The notes under the pieces: model-generated
Told to the model about the DNA's origin: nothing
Databases searched by the model: none
What the model saw: only the letters and a program-made list of their open reading frames with translations
Made by a program: the position numbers and the translations under genes
Assembly (NCBI RefSeq): GCF_000374185.1
Contig: NZ_KB910518.1
Span: 129,951-193,950 of the forward strand
DNA from: Paenibacillus sp. HW567
GTDB lineage: Bacteria > Bacillota > Bacilli > Paenibacillales > Paenibacillaceae
Direction: 5' to 3'
DNA length: 64,000 bases
Shown here: piece after piece, positions 1 through 8,680 of the stretch
Numbering within the stretch: the stretch's first letter is position 1
Layout: every line of letters starts with the position of its first letter

Positions 1-1
1 C

Positions 2-523
2 AGCGGGAATCTTGAAACATCGCTGGGTGTCGCACCGGAACTGAAGAACGGTGTGCTGTTTGTTCCCATGAGTGCTGTTCTGAAGGATTCGAAATCTATC
101 CGCTGGGAGAACATGTCGAACCTGATTAACAAAGTACGCGGGGTAATCTGGGGGAGACAGGGGGTGACCTTGCCGCAGACGCAGCCGTTTCTGCTGCTTG
201 CTCCATTCGTGTATACCCCGGAGACGGTAGACGGCACGTATAACCCGTTATTTCCTACTGCGCTATCGCAGGTTCATGCGGCTAATGGAGGCTACCGCCT
301 GACCTTGGAAACGCTGAATTCCTCTCCATTCCTACTGGATAAAGGCAAGGTGGAACTGGAGCTTGTCACTGTTGACAGCCAAGGCAAGAGCGCGCGCCAG
401 AGTGTTGCCGGTCCTGCAGCAAGGCTGGATAAGGGTGGCAGAGCGTCATTTTCTTTAGCAGTGCCCGCAGAAGCGGAGTATGTTATTTTCCGTTCGCAGA
501 TGGTAAGCGCGGAACAGAAGTAA
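2..523 (+). CDS. C-terminal part of an unidentified protein (5' truncated by window edge)
   Basis: The frame is open from base 2 with no credible start, so the N-terminus lies outside the window; 173 residues are visible. The segment NGVLFVPMSAV near the visible N-terminus loosely resembles the repeat of copper-amine-oxidase-N-like stalk domains found in secreted Firmicute proteins, but this is a weak match made by eye. The rest is rich in alternating hydrophobic and polar residues typical of beta structure and has no membrane segment or cysteine. It ends 39 bp before the next gene, so the two could be co-transcribed. Function unknown. Confidence 0.55.
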   Translation, partial: SGNLETSLGVAPELKNGVLFVPMSAVLKDSKSIRWENMSNLINKVRGVIWGRQGVTLPQTQPFLLLAPFVYTPETVDGTYNPLFPTALSQVHAANGGYRLTLETLNSSPFLLDKGKVELELVTVDSQGKSARQSVAGPAARLDKGGRASFSLAVPAEAEYVIFRSQMVSAEQK

Positions 524-562
524 GTAGATCTTAACGATAATCAGAGAGCTGGGTACACACAT

Positions 563-2119
563 ATGACAGATGGCGGACAACAACGCTACCGCTTCAGTGA
601 AGCGCCAATTTGGGAGCTGCAGCGCAAATATTATGAAGAGCTGGGCATGCAGGCCTGGAAAAACGACCAGGTTCCGCAATATATTACGAGCAACCCGATG
701 ATCGGGACCGCCTATGCGGAGATGATCTTCGGTTTTTTACAGGACCGCGCAGGGTTGGGACAGACCACGGAACGGGTCATCATTCTGGAGCTGGGGGCAG
801 GGGTGGGGCGGCTTGCGTTCCATGTGCTGCATCAACTGAGCCAATTAATTGAATATGCGGGGCTTACGCTTCCCCCGTTCACTTATGTAATGAGTGATCT
901 GCCCTGGAAAAATATCAACGGCTGGCAGCAGCATCCCGGCCTCAGGCCTTTTGTGGAGCAGGGCATCCTTGATTTCGCACGATTCGATGCAGTCGCGGAT
1001 ACAGAGCTGCACCTGACAGAGAGCGGCATGGTAATTGTACCGGGTTCGCTGGCACAGCCGCTGATGGTGATCGCCAACTACTTTTTTGACAGTATTCCGC
1101 AGGAGCTGCTCTATGTGGATGAAGGCAAAATTTATGAATGCGAGGTATCGCTGCGCTACCCGGAGCAAGCGGCAGAGATGGGCACCTCCGAGGTGCTCAG
1201 GGATCTCATCCCCGAGTATCACTACCGCCGGGCGGCTGGCTATGAAGAGGAATCGTATCCGTACCGCGAGGTTATCGCCTTCTACCAGGAGCGGCTGGAG
1301 GATTCGCATGTGCTTTTCCCGGCGGCTGCGCTGGGATGTATGGAACGGCTGAAGGCGCTATCGGGCGCGGGGTTCCTGCTGCTGACCGCCGACAAGGGCG
1401 ACCACCGGCTGGAGAACTGGGAATTTGTCGAGCCGCCGAAGCTGATTCATCACGGAAGCATTTCGCTTACAGCGAATTATCATGCGATGGTGTGTCATTT
1501 TGAGCAGAAGGGTGCATTATCCTCATTTACTGAGCATCATTACAAGAACCTGAACGTCGGCTGTATCTACATGCTGGAGGAGCCGCAGCGCCATGTACAG
1601 ACCCGCTTGGCGTACCACAGATTTATTCAGCGCTTCGGACCGGATGATTTCTTCAGCATGAAGCTGTGGATCGACCAGAACTACGACAGCAGCGGAATAC
1701 AGCAGATTCTGGCGTTCTGGCGGCTAGGCGGCTACGATGCCGAGCTGTTCATCCAGAGCGCGGAGCGTATCTCCAGCCTGCTGGAGGATGCCAGCGACGA
1801 TGAGATTCTCGATTTGAAGCTGGGGATCGACCGGATGTGGGCTGGGTTCTATCCGATGCCGCAGCGGTATGATCTGGCCCTCGACAGCGGTCTGCTGCTG
1901 TTCGAAATGGGGCTGTACGAGGAATCGCAGCGTTACCTGACGCAATCGCTAAGGGAGACGGAGGACGAGCCTGTGGTCACGGTGCTCTACTGCCTGGCGA
2001 TTTGCAGCTATGAGCTTGAGGATCTGGAGGCTGCGCGGGAGTATACACGCCGGGCGCTGGTGCTTGAGCCGGAGCATGAGGAGGCGCTGGATTTGCTGGC
2101 TGCGCTCAGCGGAGACTGA
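563..2119 (+). CDS. MidA-like SAM-dependent methyltransferase with C-terminal TPRs
   Basis: The protein has 518 residues. The glycine-rich SAM-binding motif I is visible as ELGAGVGRLAF (residues 76-86), followed by a Rossmann-like stretch ending in ANYFFDSIPQELL, as in the COG1565/MidA family of class I methyltransferases. The C-terminal 90 residues (from about 430) form at least two tetratricopeptide repeats (LLLFEMGLYEESQRYL, then CSYELEDLEAAREYTRRAL), so it may act on a protein partner. MidA proteins methylate an arginine of a complex I subunit in mitochondria; the bacterial substrate is unknown and I infer none here. A short GC hairpin followed by seven T residues ends the unit just after the stop codon. 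Confidence 0.7.
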   Translation: MTDGGQQRYRFSEAPIWELQRKYYEELGMQAWKNDQVPQYITSNPMIGTAYAEMIFGFLQDRAGLGQTTERVIILELGAGVGRLAFHVLHQLSQLIEYAGLTLPPFTYVMSDLPWKNINGWQQHPGLRPFVEQGILDFARFDAVADTELHLTESGMVIVPGSLAQPLMVIANYFFDSIPQELLYVDEGKIYECEVSLRYPEQAAEMGTSEVLRDLIPEYHYRRAAGYEEESYPYREVIAFYQERLEDSHVLFPAAALGCMERLKALSGAGFLLLTADKGDHRLENWEFVEPPKLIHHGSISLTANYHAMVCHFEQKGALSSFTEHHYKNLNVGCIYMLEEPQRHVQTRLAYHRFIQRFGPDDFFSMKLWIDQNYDSSGIQQILAFWRLGGYDAELFIQSAERISSLLEDASDDEILDLKLGIDRMWAGFYPMPQRYDLALDSGLLLFEMGLYEESQRYLTQSLRETEDEPVVTVLYCLAICSYELEDLEAAREYTRRALVLEPEHEEALDLLAALSGD

Positions 2120-2129
2120 TGACGGCTTT

Positions 2130-2148
2130 ACAGCGCTGCTGTTTTTTT
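2130..2148 (+). terminator. Intrinsic terminator after the methyltransferase gene
   Basis: ACAGC and GCTGT pair around a three-base loop, and seven T residues follow directly. It lies 11 bp after the stop codon. Confidence 0.7.
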
Positions 2149-2169
2149 GTAAACTACTAGCAATTGAAT

Positions 2170-2464
2170 CGAAACGCGATGATGAGAAGAGTAGATATAT
2201 CCATTCTTTCACAGAGAGCCCCGGACGCTGAAAAGGGGCAAGAAACGGTATGTTGAACCAAGTCTCTGAGTGGCGTATCGGAACCGGCAGATTCCGGGGA
2301 TGGTGCGACAGGAGCTCCTGTTACAGAGCTAGAGTATAAGCCTTGCCTGCCCGGCAATGCCGTACTTGATGAGATTAATATGGCGACATATTAATAAACC
2401 TGGGGTGGTACCGCGAGAATCTCGTCCCCAAGACCATAAGTCTTGGAGGTGGGGTTCTTTTTTG
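2170..2464 (+). promoter_or_regulatory. T-box riboswitch, glutamine specifier (CAA), controlling glnS
   Basis: The conserved T-box core GGGTGGTACCGCG lies at 2403-2415 and is followed by a terminator helix (about 2421-2458) and a T-run. Upstream there is a stem I with AGAGAG (2214-2219), and a specifier region in which GAAC is followed by CAA (2259-2261) and then GTCTCTGAGTGG. The same spacing occurs in the second T-box of this window, which supports reading CAA (Gln) as the specifier codon. Uncharged tRNA-Gln would bind here and stabilise the antiterminator, so that the synthetase gene is read when glutaminyl-tRNA is scarce. Confidence 0.92.
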
Positions 2465-2515
2465 CATGGTTAAAGCTTGATAGCGGTCATCACAAACACA
2501 CAGGAGGGTTCACAC

Positions 2516-4201
2516 ATGAATAACAGCACAGAAGCCGCAGCAGCGGAGAATTATATGGATAAGCTGATCAGGGAAGATATCGAGGCTGGAGTCTACAGCA
2601 GGGAGATCTGCACCAGGTTTCCGCCGGAACCGAACGGGTATCTGCATATCGGCAGCGCCTTTGCCACTCATACGAACTACGGGATCGCGCAAAAATATGG
2701 CGGTACCTTCCATCTGCGCTTCGACGATACGAATCCGCTCAAAGAAGATATGGAATATGTGAAGGCTATCATCGAGGACATCGAATGGCTGGGCTGCAGC
2801 CCGGGGGAGCATATATACTACGGTTCGGACTACTCCGAGCAAATCTATAACAGCGCGGTCGCCTTAATCCGCAAAGGCAAAGCTTATGTCTGCGACTTAT
2901 CGCCGGAAGAGGTGACGGCCTACAGAGGCACACTGACGGAACCGGGCAAGGACAGTCCTTACCGTAGCCGCTCCGTGGAGGAGAATCTGGAACTATTTGA
3001 GGGGATGAGACAAGGGGCCTATCCCACCGGTTCCCGGGTGCTGCGGGCCACAATCAGCATGGCCTCCCCGAACATCAATCTGCGCGACCCGGTGCTCTAC
3101 AGAATTATCCATGCGGAGCATTACCGCACAGGGGATGCCTGGTGCATCTATCCGATGTATGATTTTGCCCATCCGATTCAGGATGCCATTGAAGGGATTA
3201 CCCATTCTCTGTGCTCGCTGGAATTCAAGGATCACCGGCCGCTGTATGATTGGGTGCTGGAGGAGCTGGGCATAGAGGAAGCGCCCAGGCAGAGAGAATT
3301 CGGACGGGTCAATCTGACGGGAGTGGTCACCAGTAAGCGTTATCTGAGAGAGCTGGTTGCGGGGAATTATGTGGACGGCTGGGATGATCCGCGGCTGCCC
3401 ACACTGCGCGGTCTGCGGAGACGGGGCTTCACCCCGGAGAGCATCCGCAGCTTTGTCCGGGAGATCGGCATGGTCAGAAACCAGACGATGGTGGACTTCT
3501 CCATGCTGGAGCATTGCCTGAGACAGGATCTAAAATCCAGTGTGCCAAGTATAATGGCGGTGCTCGACCCGCTGAAGGTTGTTATCACCAATTATGAAAC
3601 CGCAGCGACGGAATGGCTGACGCTTGCCAATAATAGCGAGAATGCGGAGCTGGGCGTGAGAGAAGTGCCGTTCTCGGGCGTTGTCTACATTGAGCGCGAG
3701 GATTTCATGGAGGAGCCGTCGCCGGGTTTCCGGCGGTTGATCCCGGGCGGCGAGGTGCGGCTGAAGGGAGCGTACATTATTAAATGCAATGAAGTTATCA
3801 AGGATGAGGCAACCGGTGAGATTAGCGAACTGCGCTGCACCTATGACCCTCTGACCAAAAGCGGCAGCGGCTCTAGCGAACGGAAGGTCAAAGGAACCTT
3901 GCACTGGGTCTCAGCCAATCACGGCATAGCGGCGGAGGTGTATCTGTATGAGAAGCTGCTGAAGGATAATGACGGTCCCAAGGCGGAAGGCGAAACCTGG
4001 GAGGCGTATATTAATCCGGATTCCATGAAGCTGATGAAGCATTGCCTGGTGGAGCCTTTTGCGGCTTCCGCCAGACCTGAAGATAAATTTCAATTTATGC
4101 GCCAAGGCTATTTCTGTGCCGACAACAAGCTGTCCAGTAGGGAGCGGTTGGTGTTCAACCGTATCGTTCCGCTGAAGGACACGTGGAGAGGAGGAAAATA
4201 A
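2516..4201 (+). CDS. glnS: Glutaminyl-tRNA synthetase (GlnRS)
   Basis: This class Ic synthetase of 561 residues charges tRNA-Gln in the cytosol. I start it at ATG 2516, six bases after a clear CAGGAGGG ribosome binding site; an upstream in-frame TTG at 2477 overlaps the leader and has no such site. The N-terminal Rossmann signature is RFPPEPNGYLHIGS, and the second signature is VTSKRYLRELV followed by GWDDPRLPTLRGLRRRGF, which is characteristic of GlnRS rather than GluRS. Two positions differ from the textbook enzyme: HIGS instead of HIGH, and TSKR instead of MSKR. The C-terminal half has the beta-barrel anticodon-binding pattern (EREDFMEEP, then RLIPGGEVRLKGAY). The T-box immediately upstream has a Gln specifier. 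Confidence 0.95.
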   Translation: MNNSTEAAAAENYMDKLIREDIEAGVYSREICTRFPPEPNGYLHIGSAFATHTNYGIAQKYGGTFHLRFDDTNPLKEDMEYVKAIIEDIEWLGCSPGEHIYYGSDYSEQIYNSAVALIRKGKAYVCDLSPEEVTAYRGTLTEPGKDSPYRSRSVEENLELFEGMRQGAYPTGSRVLRATISMASPNINLRDPVLYRIIHAEHYRTGDAWCIYPMYDFAHPIQDAIEGITHSLCSLEFKDHRPLYDWVLEELGIEEAPRQREFGRVNLTGVVTSKRYLRELVAGNYVDGWDDPRLPTLRGLRRRGFTPESIRSFVREIGMVRNQTMVDFSMLEHCLRQDLKSSVPSIMAVLDPLKVVITNYETAATEWLTLANNSENAELGVREVPFSGVVYIEREDFMEEPSPGFRRLIPGGEVRLKGAYIIKCNEVIKDEATGEISELRCTYDPLTKSGSGSSERKVKGTLHWVSANHGIAAEVYLYEKLLKDNDGPKAEGETWEAYINPDSMKLMKHCLVEPFAASARPEDKFQFMRQGYFCADNKLSSRERLVFNRIVPLKDTWRGGK

Positions 4202-4320
4202 GCTTTCATGAAATGAATTTGAAAAACCAAAGGGTGAGTAACTTCATGTTCAACATATTTTCTTCACATTCCCTCCTTATAATGAAGCTCAGAACCCTGA
4301 ATTCTGAAGGAGGCAAAGTG

Positions 4321-4515
4321 ATGAACTGGTCCTGGTTAATTGCACTGGTCTGTCCGCTGATGATGATCTTTATGATGTTTGGCATGCGCGGAGGACATGG
4401 GCATGGCGGGCATGCGCGGCGGGAGCCGAAGCTGGAAGAGCTGCAGAAGGAGCTCAATGAGCTGAAAGCGCAAAATGAAAAAATGCGGGCAGATATTCAC
4501 AGCATTACTTCTTAA
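4321..4515 (+). CDS. Small membrane protein with cytosolic coiled coil
   Basis: This 64-residue protein starts at ATG 4321 behind AAGGAGGCAAAG; a longer frame reaching back into glnS lacks a start signal. An N-terminal hydrophobic helix (WLIALVCPLMMIFMMFGM) is followed by a glycine/histidine-rich patch (GGHGHGGHARR) that could bind a metal, and then a charged heptad-like helix (LEELQKELNELKAQNEKM). The arrangement is one membrane anchor plus a coiled coil. TATAAT at 4278-4283 may be the -10 element of its own promoter, but no good -35 is seen. Function unknown. Confidence 0.65.
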   Translation: MNWSWLIALVCPLMMIFMMFGMRGGHGHGGHARREPKLEELQKELNELKAQNEKMRADIHSITS

Positions 4516-4925
4516 CGGCATGAAGGAATTAGGCACGAACCAGCATCGGGCGAGCGCCCAGGAATGACCCTGAAGCTCGTCCGTTTGTTTTGAAATAAGC
4601 ATCTGAACGTAGGCCGCACTCTGTGGGGCTTTTTTTCATATGAATAAGAAAGCCCACGAAAGTCTATACGTGATTGCATTTTCTCCAATAGAATGCCCAT
4701 GACGCAACGATATTTTTCATTCTGCTGTATTTTGTGCAATTGATTTTCGGGATTTCTGTTCAAACCGAGCTTTCGGCGGAAATCTGCTGCACCAAATACA
4801 ACAGGTTCTGTTTTTCAACGGGTTTGTAGCCAATCTATTGTAGAGAGTGCAGCAGATTGCGTCTCGCTCCAGGAATAACCCCGGAATGGCGGGCATTCAC
4901 ACTAGGCTAAGAGTGCCAAGTATTT
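4516..4925. other. Intergenic region without a gene, containing a long imperfect palindrome
   Basis: No frame here has a start signal or protein-like composition. At 4781-4792 the sequence AATCTGCTGCAC is perfectly complementary to 4847-4858, and inside it TACAACAG (4797-4804) pairs with CTATTGTA (4835-4842) with one mismatch. Together they form a 78-nt two-tier hairpin with a 30-base loop. It lacks a T-run, so it is not an obvious terminator. Confidence 0.5.
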
Positions 4926-4969
4926 GTTTGCGCAAACCCATTTACATTTTTCAATAAGCGGATTATAAT
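4926..4969 (+). promoter_or_regulatory. mntH promoter with adjacent palindromic operator candidate
   Basis: TTTACA (4941-4946) and TATAAT (4964-4969) are separated by 17 bp, a near-consensus SigA promoter. Immediately upstream is a perfect 12-bp palindrome GTTTGCGCAAAC (4926-4937). Its position suggests an operator, possibly for a manganese regulator such as MntR, but the identity of the regulator is inferred only from the target gene. Confidence 0.6.
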
Positions 4970-5044
4970 AAAATTAAATTAAAGTTGCACCAGGGAAACT
5001 TTCGTGTATGCAGACAACTTTTCCGGGCAAGAGGAGGGATAGAA

Positions 5045-6343
5045 ATGATGGAGCAAACTGTAGCAGCAGAAGCAACTCCAATGATTAATAGCCGTAAGAA
5101 CAAAATTTCAGCACAGGATGTGCTAAATGGGGATGTAAAAGGACTTAAGCGGCTCCTTCCTTTCCTGGGCCCGGCTTTTATCGCTTCCGTAGCGTATTTG
5201 GACCCGGGGAATTTCGCCACTAATATTACGGCAGGCTCGAAGTACGGATATCTGCTGTTATGGGTAATCTTCGCATCGAATCTGATGGGTGTTCTTATCC
5301 AGTCGTTGTCCGCCAAGCTGGGCATTGCCACCGGCAAAAATCTGCCGGAAGTGGCGCGGGAGAGATTTCCGAAGGGCGTATCCATTTTCTTGTGGATTCA
5401 GAGTGAGCTGGTCATTATCGCCACTGATTTGGCGGAGTTTATCGGAGCAGCCCTCGGACTATATTTATTGTTCGGCATTCCGATGCTGCCCGCCGCACTG
5501 ATTACTGCAGTCGGTTCGTTCGCTATTCTCGAGCTGCAGCGGCGCGGCTACCGTACACTGGAGGCGGGGATCGCGGCGATGGTGATGATGGTCGTGCTGG
5601 CCTTTACGTTCCAGGTCATTATGGCGAAGCCGGATGCCGGGGCGGTTGTGGCCGGAATCTTCACTCCGCAGTTCCAGGGTGTGGACAGCATCCTTCTTGC
5701 TGCTGGTATACTCGGCGCAACTGTGATGCCGCATGCGATCTACCTGCATTCCTCCCTGACACAGAGCCGTATCGTCGGGATTGATGATCAGGAGAAGAAG
5801 CAAATTTTCAAGCTGGAATTCATTGATATTCTTATTGCAATGCTCATTGCCGGTGCGGTCAATATGGCGATGGTAGTAGTGTCTGCCGCGTTATTTTTCA
5901 AAAATGGGCTGGTGGTGGAGGATCTGGATGTTGCCTTTCAGCAGTTCAGTCATCTGGCCGGTCCGGTTACGGCAATTTCCTTCGGTCTGGGACTTCTCAT
6001 CGCCGGACTCTCCAGCTCTTCGGTAGGGACAATGGCCGGTGATGTGGTCATGCAGGGCTTCATTAATAAAAGAATTAATCTCTACCTGCGGCGGGCGATT
6101 ACAATTATTCCTCCGCTGGCGATTATTGCCTTCGGCATTAACGCTACAAGTGCTCTGGTCATGAGCCAGGTGGTGCTCTCGTTCGGGATCGCCTTTGCCC
6201 TGATTCCGCTGGTGATCTTCACCAGCAGCCGCAAGATTATGAATGGGCTGGTGAACCGCAAGATCACTACGGTTCTGGGCTGGCTTATCTCGGCGCTGGT
6301 CGTATCGCTGAATGTGTTCCTTGTCGTGGAGATGTTCATCTAA
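5045..6343 (+). CDS. mntH: Nramp-family Mn(II) transporter
   Basis: This 432-residue proton-coupled divalent metal importer has about 11 membrane helices. The metal-binding signature DPGN is at residues 53-56 (AYLDPGNFATN), and the second signature MPH is at 228-230 (GATVMPHAIYLHSSL), both diagnostic for Nramp proteins. I start it at ATG 5045 (an ATG ATG pair) behind GAGGAGGGATAG; the 20 extra upstream codons of the open frame overlap the leader. It has its own promoter, a palindromic operator candidate and a bidirectional terminator, so it is monocistronic. A CDF exporter of the Mn type is also in this window (54.4 kb). Confidence 0.93.
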   Translation: MMEQTVAAEATPMINSRKNKISAQDVLNGDVKGLKRLLPFLGPAFIASVAYLDPGNFATNITAGSKYGYLLLWVIFASNLMGVLIQSLSAKLGIATGKNLPEVARERFPKGVSIFLWIQSELVIIATDLAEFIGAALGLYLLFGIPMLPAALITAVGSFAILELQRRGYRTLEAGIAAMVMMVVLAFTFQVIMAKPDAGAVVAGIFTPQFQGVDSILLAAGILGATVMPHAIYLHSSLTQSRIVGIDDQEKKQIFKLEFIDILIAMLIAGAVNMAMVVVSAALFFKNGLVVEDLDVAFQQFSHLAGPVTAISFGLGLLIAGLSSSSVGTMAGDVVMQGFINKRINLYLRRAITIIPPLAIIAFGINATSALVMSQVVLSFGIAFALIPLVIFTSSRKIMNGLVNRKITTVLGWLISALVVSLNVFLVVEMFI

Positions 6344-6351
6344 AAGCAAAC

Positions 6352-6388
6352 AACGGGACCCTCCTGAGCAGGAAGGTCCCGTTATTTA
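6352..6388. terminator. Bidirectional terminator between mntH and the sugar ABC operon
   Basis: AACGGGACC pairs with GGTCCCGTT, extended inside by CCT/AGG; a T-rich tail follows on the plus strand and an A-rich flank precedes it. It sits between two convergent genes. Confidence 0.8.
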
Positions 6389-6424
6389 TAATGATCAAGA
6401 TAGAGATGGGATTAACCTGTCTTG

Positions 6425-7735
6425 CTACTGCTTCACGATATCCTGTACGGCTTTGTCGAGCTTTTCCAGAAGCTGGTCACGGTTCACTTGGCCGCCGAGA
6501 TATTCCTGCATCGCAGCCCCGAAGCCTTGAGTTACGCCGTCCGGGAACATATCCCAGTTCCAGCCGAGCGCGGCAGCGGATTTCTCCTGTACGGCAACCG
6601 CAACCTGGCCGATATCTGCCGCGTCAGTTTGAATATTGGTTTCAGCCGGGATGAACTTGAATTCTTTGGTCAGATATTTTTTGCCGGTTTCCGAGCTTAC
6701 CAGCCAGTTGAGGAAGGCTTTGGCTTCTTCGGGATGCGCCGATTTGCTGTTCACAATATAGTTGTTAGGCACACCTACGAGAATCGTTCCTTCTTGGTCG
6801 CTGATGGGAAGCGGAAGGAGGCCGAGATTCATCGCCGGATCTATTTTGTCGATATCGCCCTGCGTCCAGTTGCCCTGCATCATCATGGCCGCTTTGCCGG
6901 AGGCAAATTCAGCAACCTGGGTAGCGTAGTCGGTCGTCATTTTATTATCCTGGGCATTGTCAAATATAACATCTACCAGGTCAAGCCATTGCTTGAATAC
7001 GGCATTGCCCTTGATGGTTTCCGTACCGGCTTTGACATCCTCGATGAATTTCTTCGGATCGGGCTGGTGGGCCAGACCTACGTTAACCAAGTGAATTCCC
7101 ATCGACCACCATTCATTGGTGGCTTCAAACGGGGTGATGCCTGCGGCTTTCAGCTTGGCTACTGCGTCTTTCAGTTGCGGCAGTGTTTTCGGCTCTTCGG
7201 TAATGCCTGCTTTCTTGAACAGGTCTTTGTTATAGATCAGTCCGTAGCCTTCAACGTTCATCGGCATGCCGTACAGCTTACCGTCTACAGTTGCCGGTGC
7301 TTTGGCGGTTGGAATAAGATTAGCCGCCCAAGGCTCATTGGACAAATCTGTGGCACGGTCCATATAAGGAACCAGGGCAGTATAGCCGCCGTTATTAAAA
7401 ATTTCCGGTTCAGAGCCTGAGGCGATTTCGGCCTTCAGCAGCGCACCGTAATCTTCACCGCCGCCGTGGGTTTCCACTTCTACCTTAACGCCGGTTTCTT
7501 TCTCATATTCTTCGGCCAGCGCGTTAAGCTGCTCGGCAATTTCAACCTTGAACTGGAACATTTTAATCGTTACATTCTTGGCCGGGGCTGTGGTAGCTTC
7601 GGGTGACGCTGCTCCGGCATCCGGTGAATTGGCAGCGTTTCCACTTGTGGCGGAATTGTTGTTGCCGCTATTGCCGCAACCTGCGATAATAAGTGTGCAA
7701 ACGATTGCGATAATAAAAGCAAGCTTTCTTTTCAT
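6425..7735 (-). CDS. Sugar ABC transporter substrate-binding lipoprotein
   Basis: This 436-residue cluster B (MalE/UgpB-like) binding protein has a lipoprotein signal peptide; the lipobox LIAGC places the acylated cysteine at residue 20, followed by a Ser/Asn/Gly/Ala linker. The mature domain shows family hallmarks such as a central NGGYTALVPY segment, the PMNVEGYGLIYNKDLFKKAGI hinge region and the FASGKAAMMMQGNW motif. It is the last gene of the permease-permease-binding protein set on this strand, 108 bp after the second permease. That gap carries a copy of a 19-nt motif also present before the first permease, so it probably has its own promoter. The sugar is unknown. Confidence 0.92.
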   Translation of the reverse strand: MKRKLAFIIAIVCTLIIAGCGNSGNNNSATSGNAANSPDAGAASPEATTAPAKNVTIKMFQFKVEIAEQLNALAEEYEKETGVKVEVETHGGGEDYGALLKAEIASGSEPEIFNNGGYTALVPYMDRATDLSNEPWAANLIPTAKAPATVDGKLYGMPMNVEGYGLIYNKDLFKKAGITEEPKTLPQLKDAVAKLKAAGITPFEATNEWWSMGIHLVNVGLAHQPDPKKFIEDVKAGTETIKGNAVFKQWLDLVDVIFDNAQDNKMTTDYATQVAEFASGKAAMMMQGNWTQGDIDKIDPAMNLGLLPLPISDQEGTILVGVPNNYIVNSKSAHPEEAKAFLNWLVSSETGKKYLTKEFKFIPAETNIQTDAADIGQVAVAVQEKSAAALGWNWDMFPDGVTQGFGAAMQEYLGGQVNRDQLLEKLDKAVQDIVKQ

Positions 7736-7818
7736 AGTATAACCTCCCTGGTCTAGTGGTTCCTACACCTTGATCGTAATGTAATTGCGAGTGGACTTAC
7801 ACTTAATATTTTGCTCGA

Positions 7819-7837
7819 AAAAGTGGATATTGTTGCA
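7819..7837. promoter_or_regulatory. Shared 19-nt motif, copy 1 (before the binding-protein gene)
   Basis: AAAAGTGGATATTGTTGCA here matches AAAAGTGGATTATATTGCA at 9660-9678 in the same orientation. A further AGTGGA half site lies 32 bp away at 7790-7795. Both full copies sit upstream of minus-strand transport genes, as expected of a binding site for the AraC-type regulator encoded at 11581-13161 (inference). Confidence 0.5.
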
Positions 7838-7843
7838 AAGGGC

Positions 7844-8680
7844 TTATCCCTTAATGGAGCCGGCGGTGACACCTTCAACAATATAACGCTGCAGCGACAG
7901 GAAAAACAAGAGAATCGGCGTAATCGCCATGACCAGGCCTGCCAGGGCAAGGTCCCACTTCTTGGTGTACTGTCCAAAGAATTTCGTGACCGCCACAGGC
8001 AATGTGGTCAAATCCTTGTTCCCTCCAATGACAAGCACCGGCAGCAGATAATCGTTCCAGATCCAGAGCGTATTCAGGATAATAACTGTGACGATGATTG
8101 GCATCAGCAGCGGGAAGACGATGCGGAAGAAAACACCGTATGGACTAGATCCATCGACCCGCGCCGCTTCCTCCAGCTCTATAGGTACCGTCTTGATAAA
8201 GCCGTGGAACAGGAACACCGACAGCGGCATCCCGAAGCCGAGATAACAGGCCACAATGCCGTACAGCTCTCCGCGCATTTCCAGCAAGCTGGTGACCCGG
8301 ACCAATTGCAGCATCAGGGACTGGAACGGAATGATCATGGCAGAGACGAGCATCAGGAACACAAAGGAATTGAAGCGCGACGGTTTTCTGACGATCTGAT
8401 ACGCCGCCATGGAGCTGAACAGCACGATTAAGATCACACTGAGAACAGTGATTTGCAGGGAGTTCCAGAACGCCTGAGGGAAGTTGATCGCATCCCACAC
8501 CTTGGAGTAATTATCCCAGTGGGATACCTGCGGGAAGGATGCGGCATCAATAAGAATATCCTTCAGCCCTTTGACTGAATTGCTCAGCACCAGGTAGAAC
8601 GGGGACAGGAACACTAGAGCCAAGAGGATAGCGGCGATTTCCAGAATAAAATTGTTAAGGCGGTATCTGCTGCTGTGCAT
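7844..8680 (-). CDS. Carbohydrate ABC transporter permease (MalG/AraQ type)
   Basis: This inner-membrane permease of 278 residues has six predicted helices. The EAA loop that contacts the ATPase is ELEEAARVDGSSPYGVFFRI, in the position and form typical of MalG-type subunits, and the C-terminus ends in IVEGVTAGSIKG, a hallmark of this group. Its start codon overlaps the stop codon of the upstream permease by one base (TAATG), so the two are translationally coupled. No ATPase gene is present, so a shared MsmX-type ATPase is likely (inference from the family). Confidence 0.93.
   Translation of the reverse strand: MHSSRYRLNNFILEIAAILLALVFLSPFYLVLSNSVKGLKDILIDAASFPQVSHWDNYSKVWDAINFPQAFWNSLQITVLSVILIVLFSSMAAYQIVRKPSRFNSFVFLMLVSAMIIPFQSLMLQLVRVTSLLEMRGELYGIVACYLGFGMPLSVFLFHGFIKTVPIELEEAARVDGSSPYGVFFRIVFPLLMPIIVTVIILNTLWIWNDYLLPVLVIGGNKDLTTLPVAVTKFFGQYTKKWDLALAGLVMAITPILLFFLSLQRYIVEGVTAGSIKG

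Noticed and set aside
6422..7420. Long plus-strand open frame opposite the sugar-binding protein gene
   Set aside because: It is antisense to a clear lipoprotein gene, has no ribosome binding site and reads as a low-complexity shadow.
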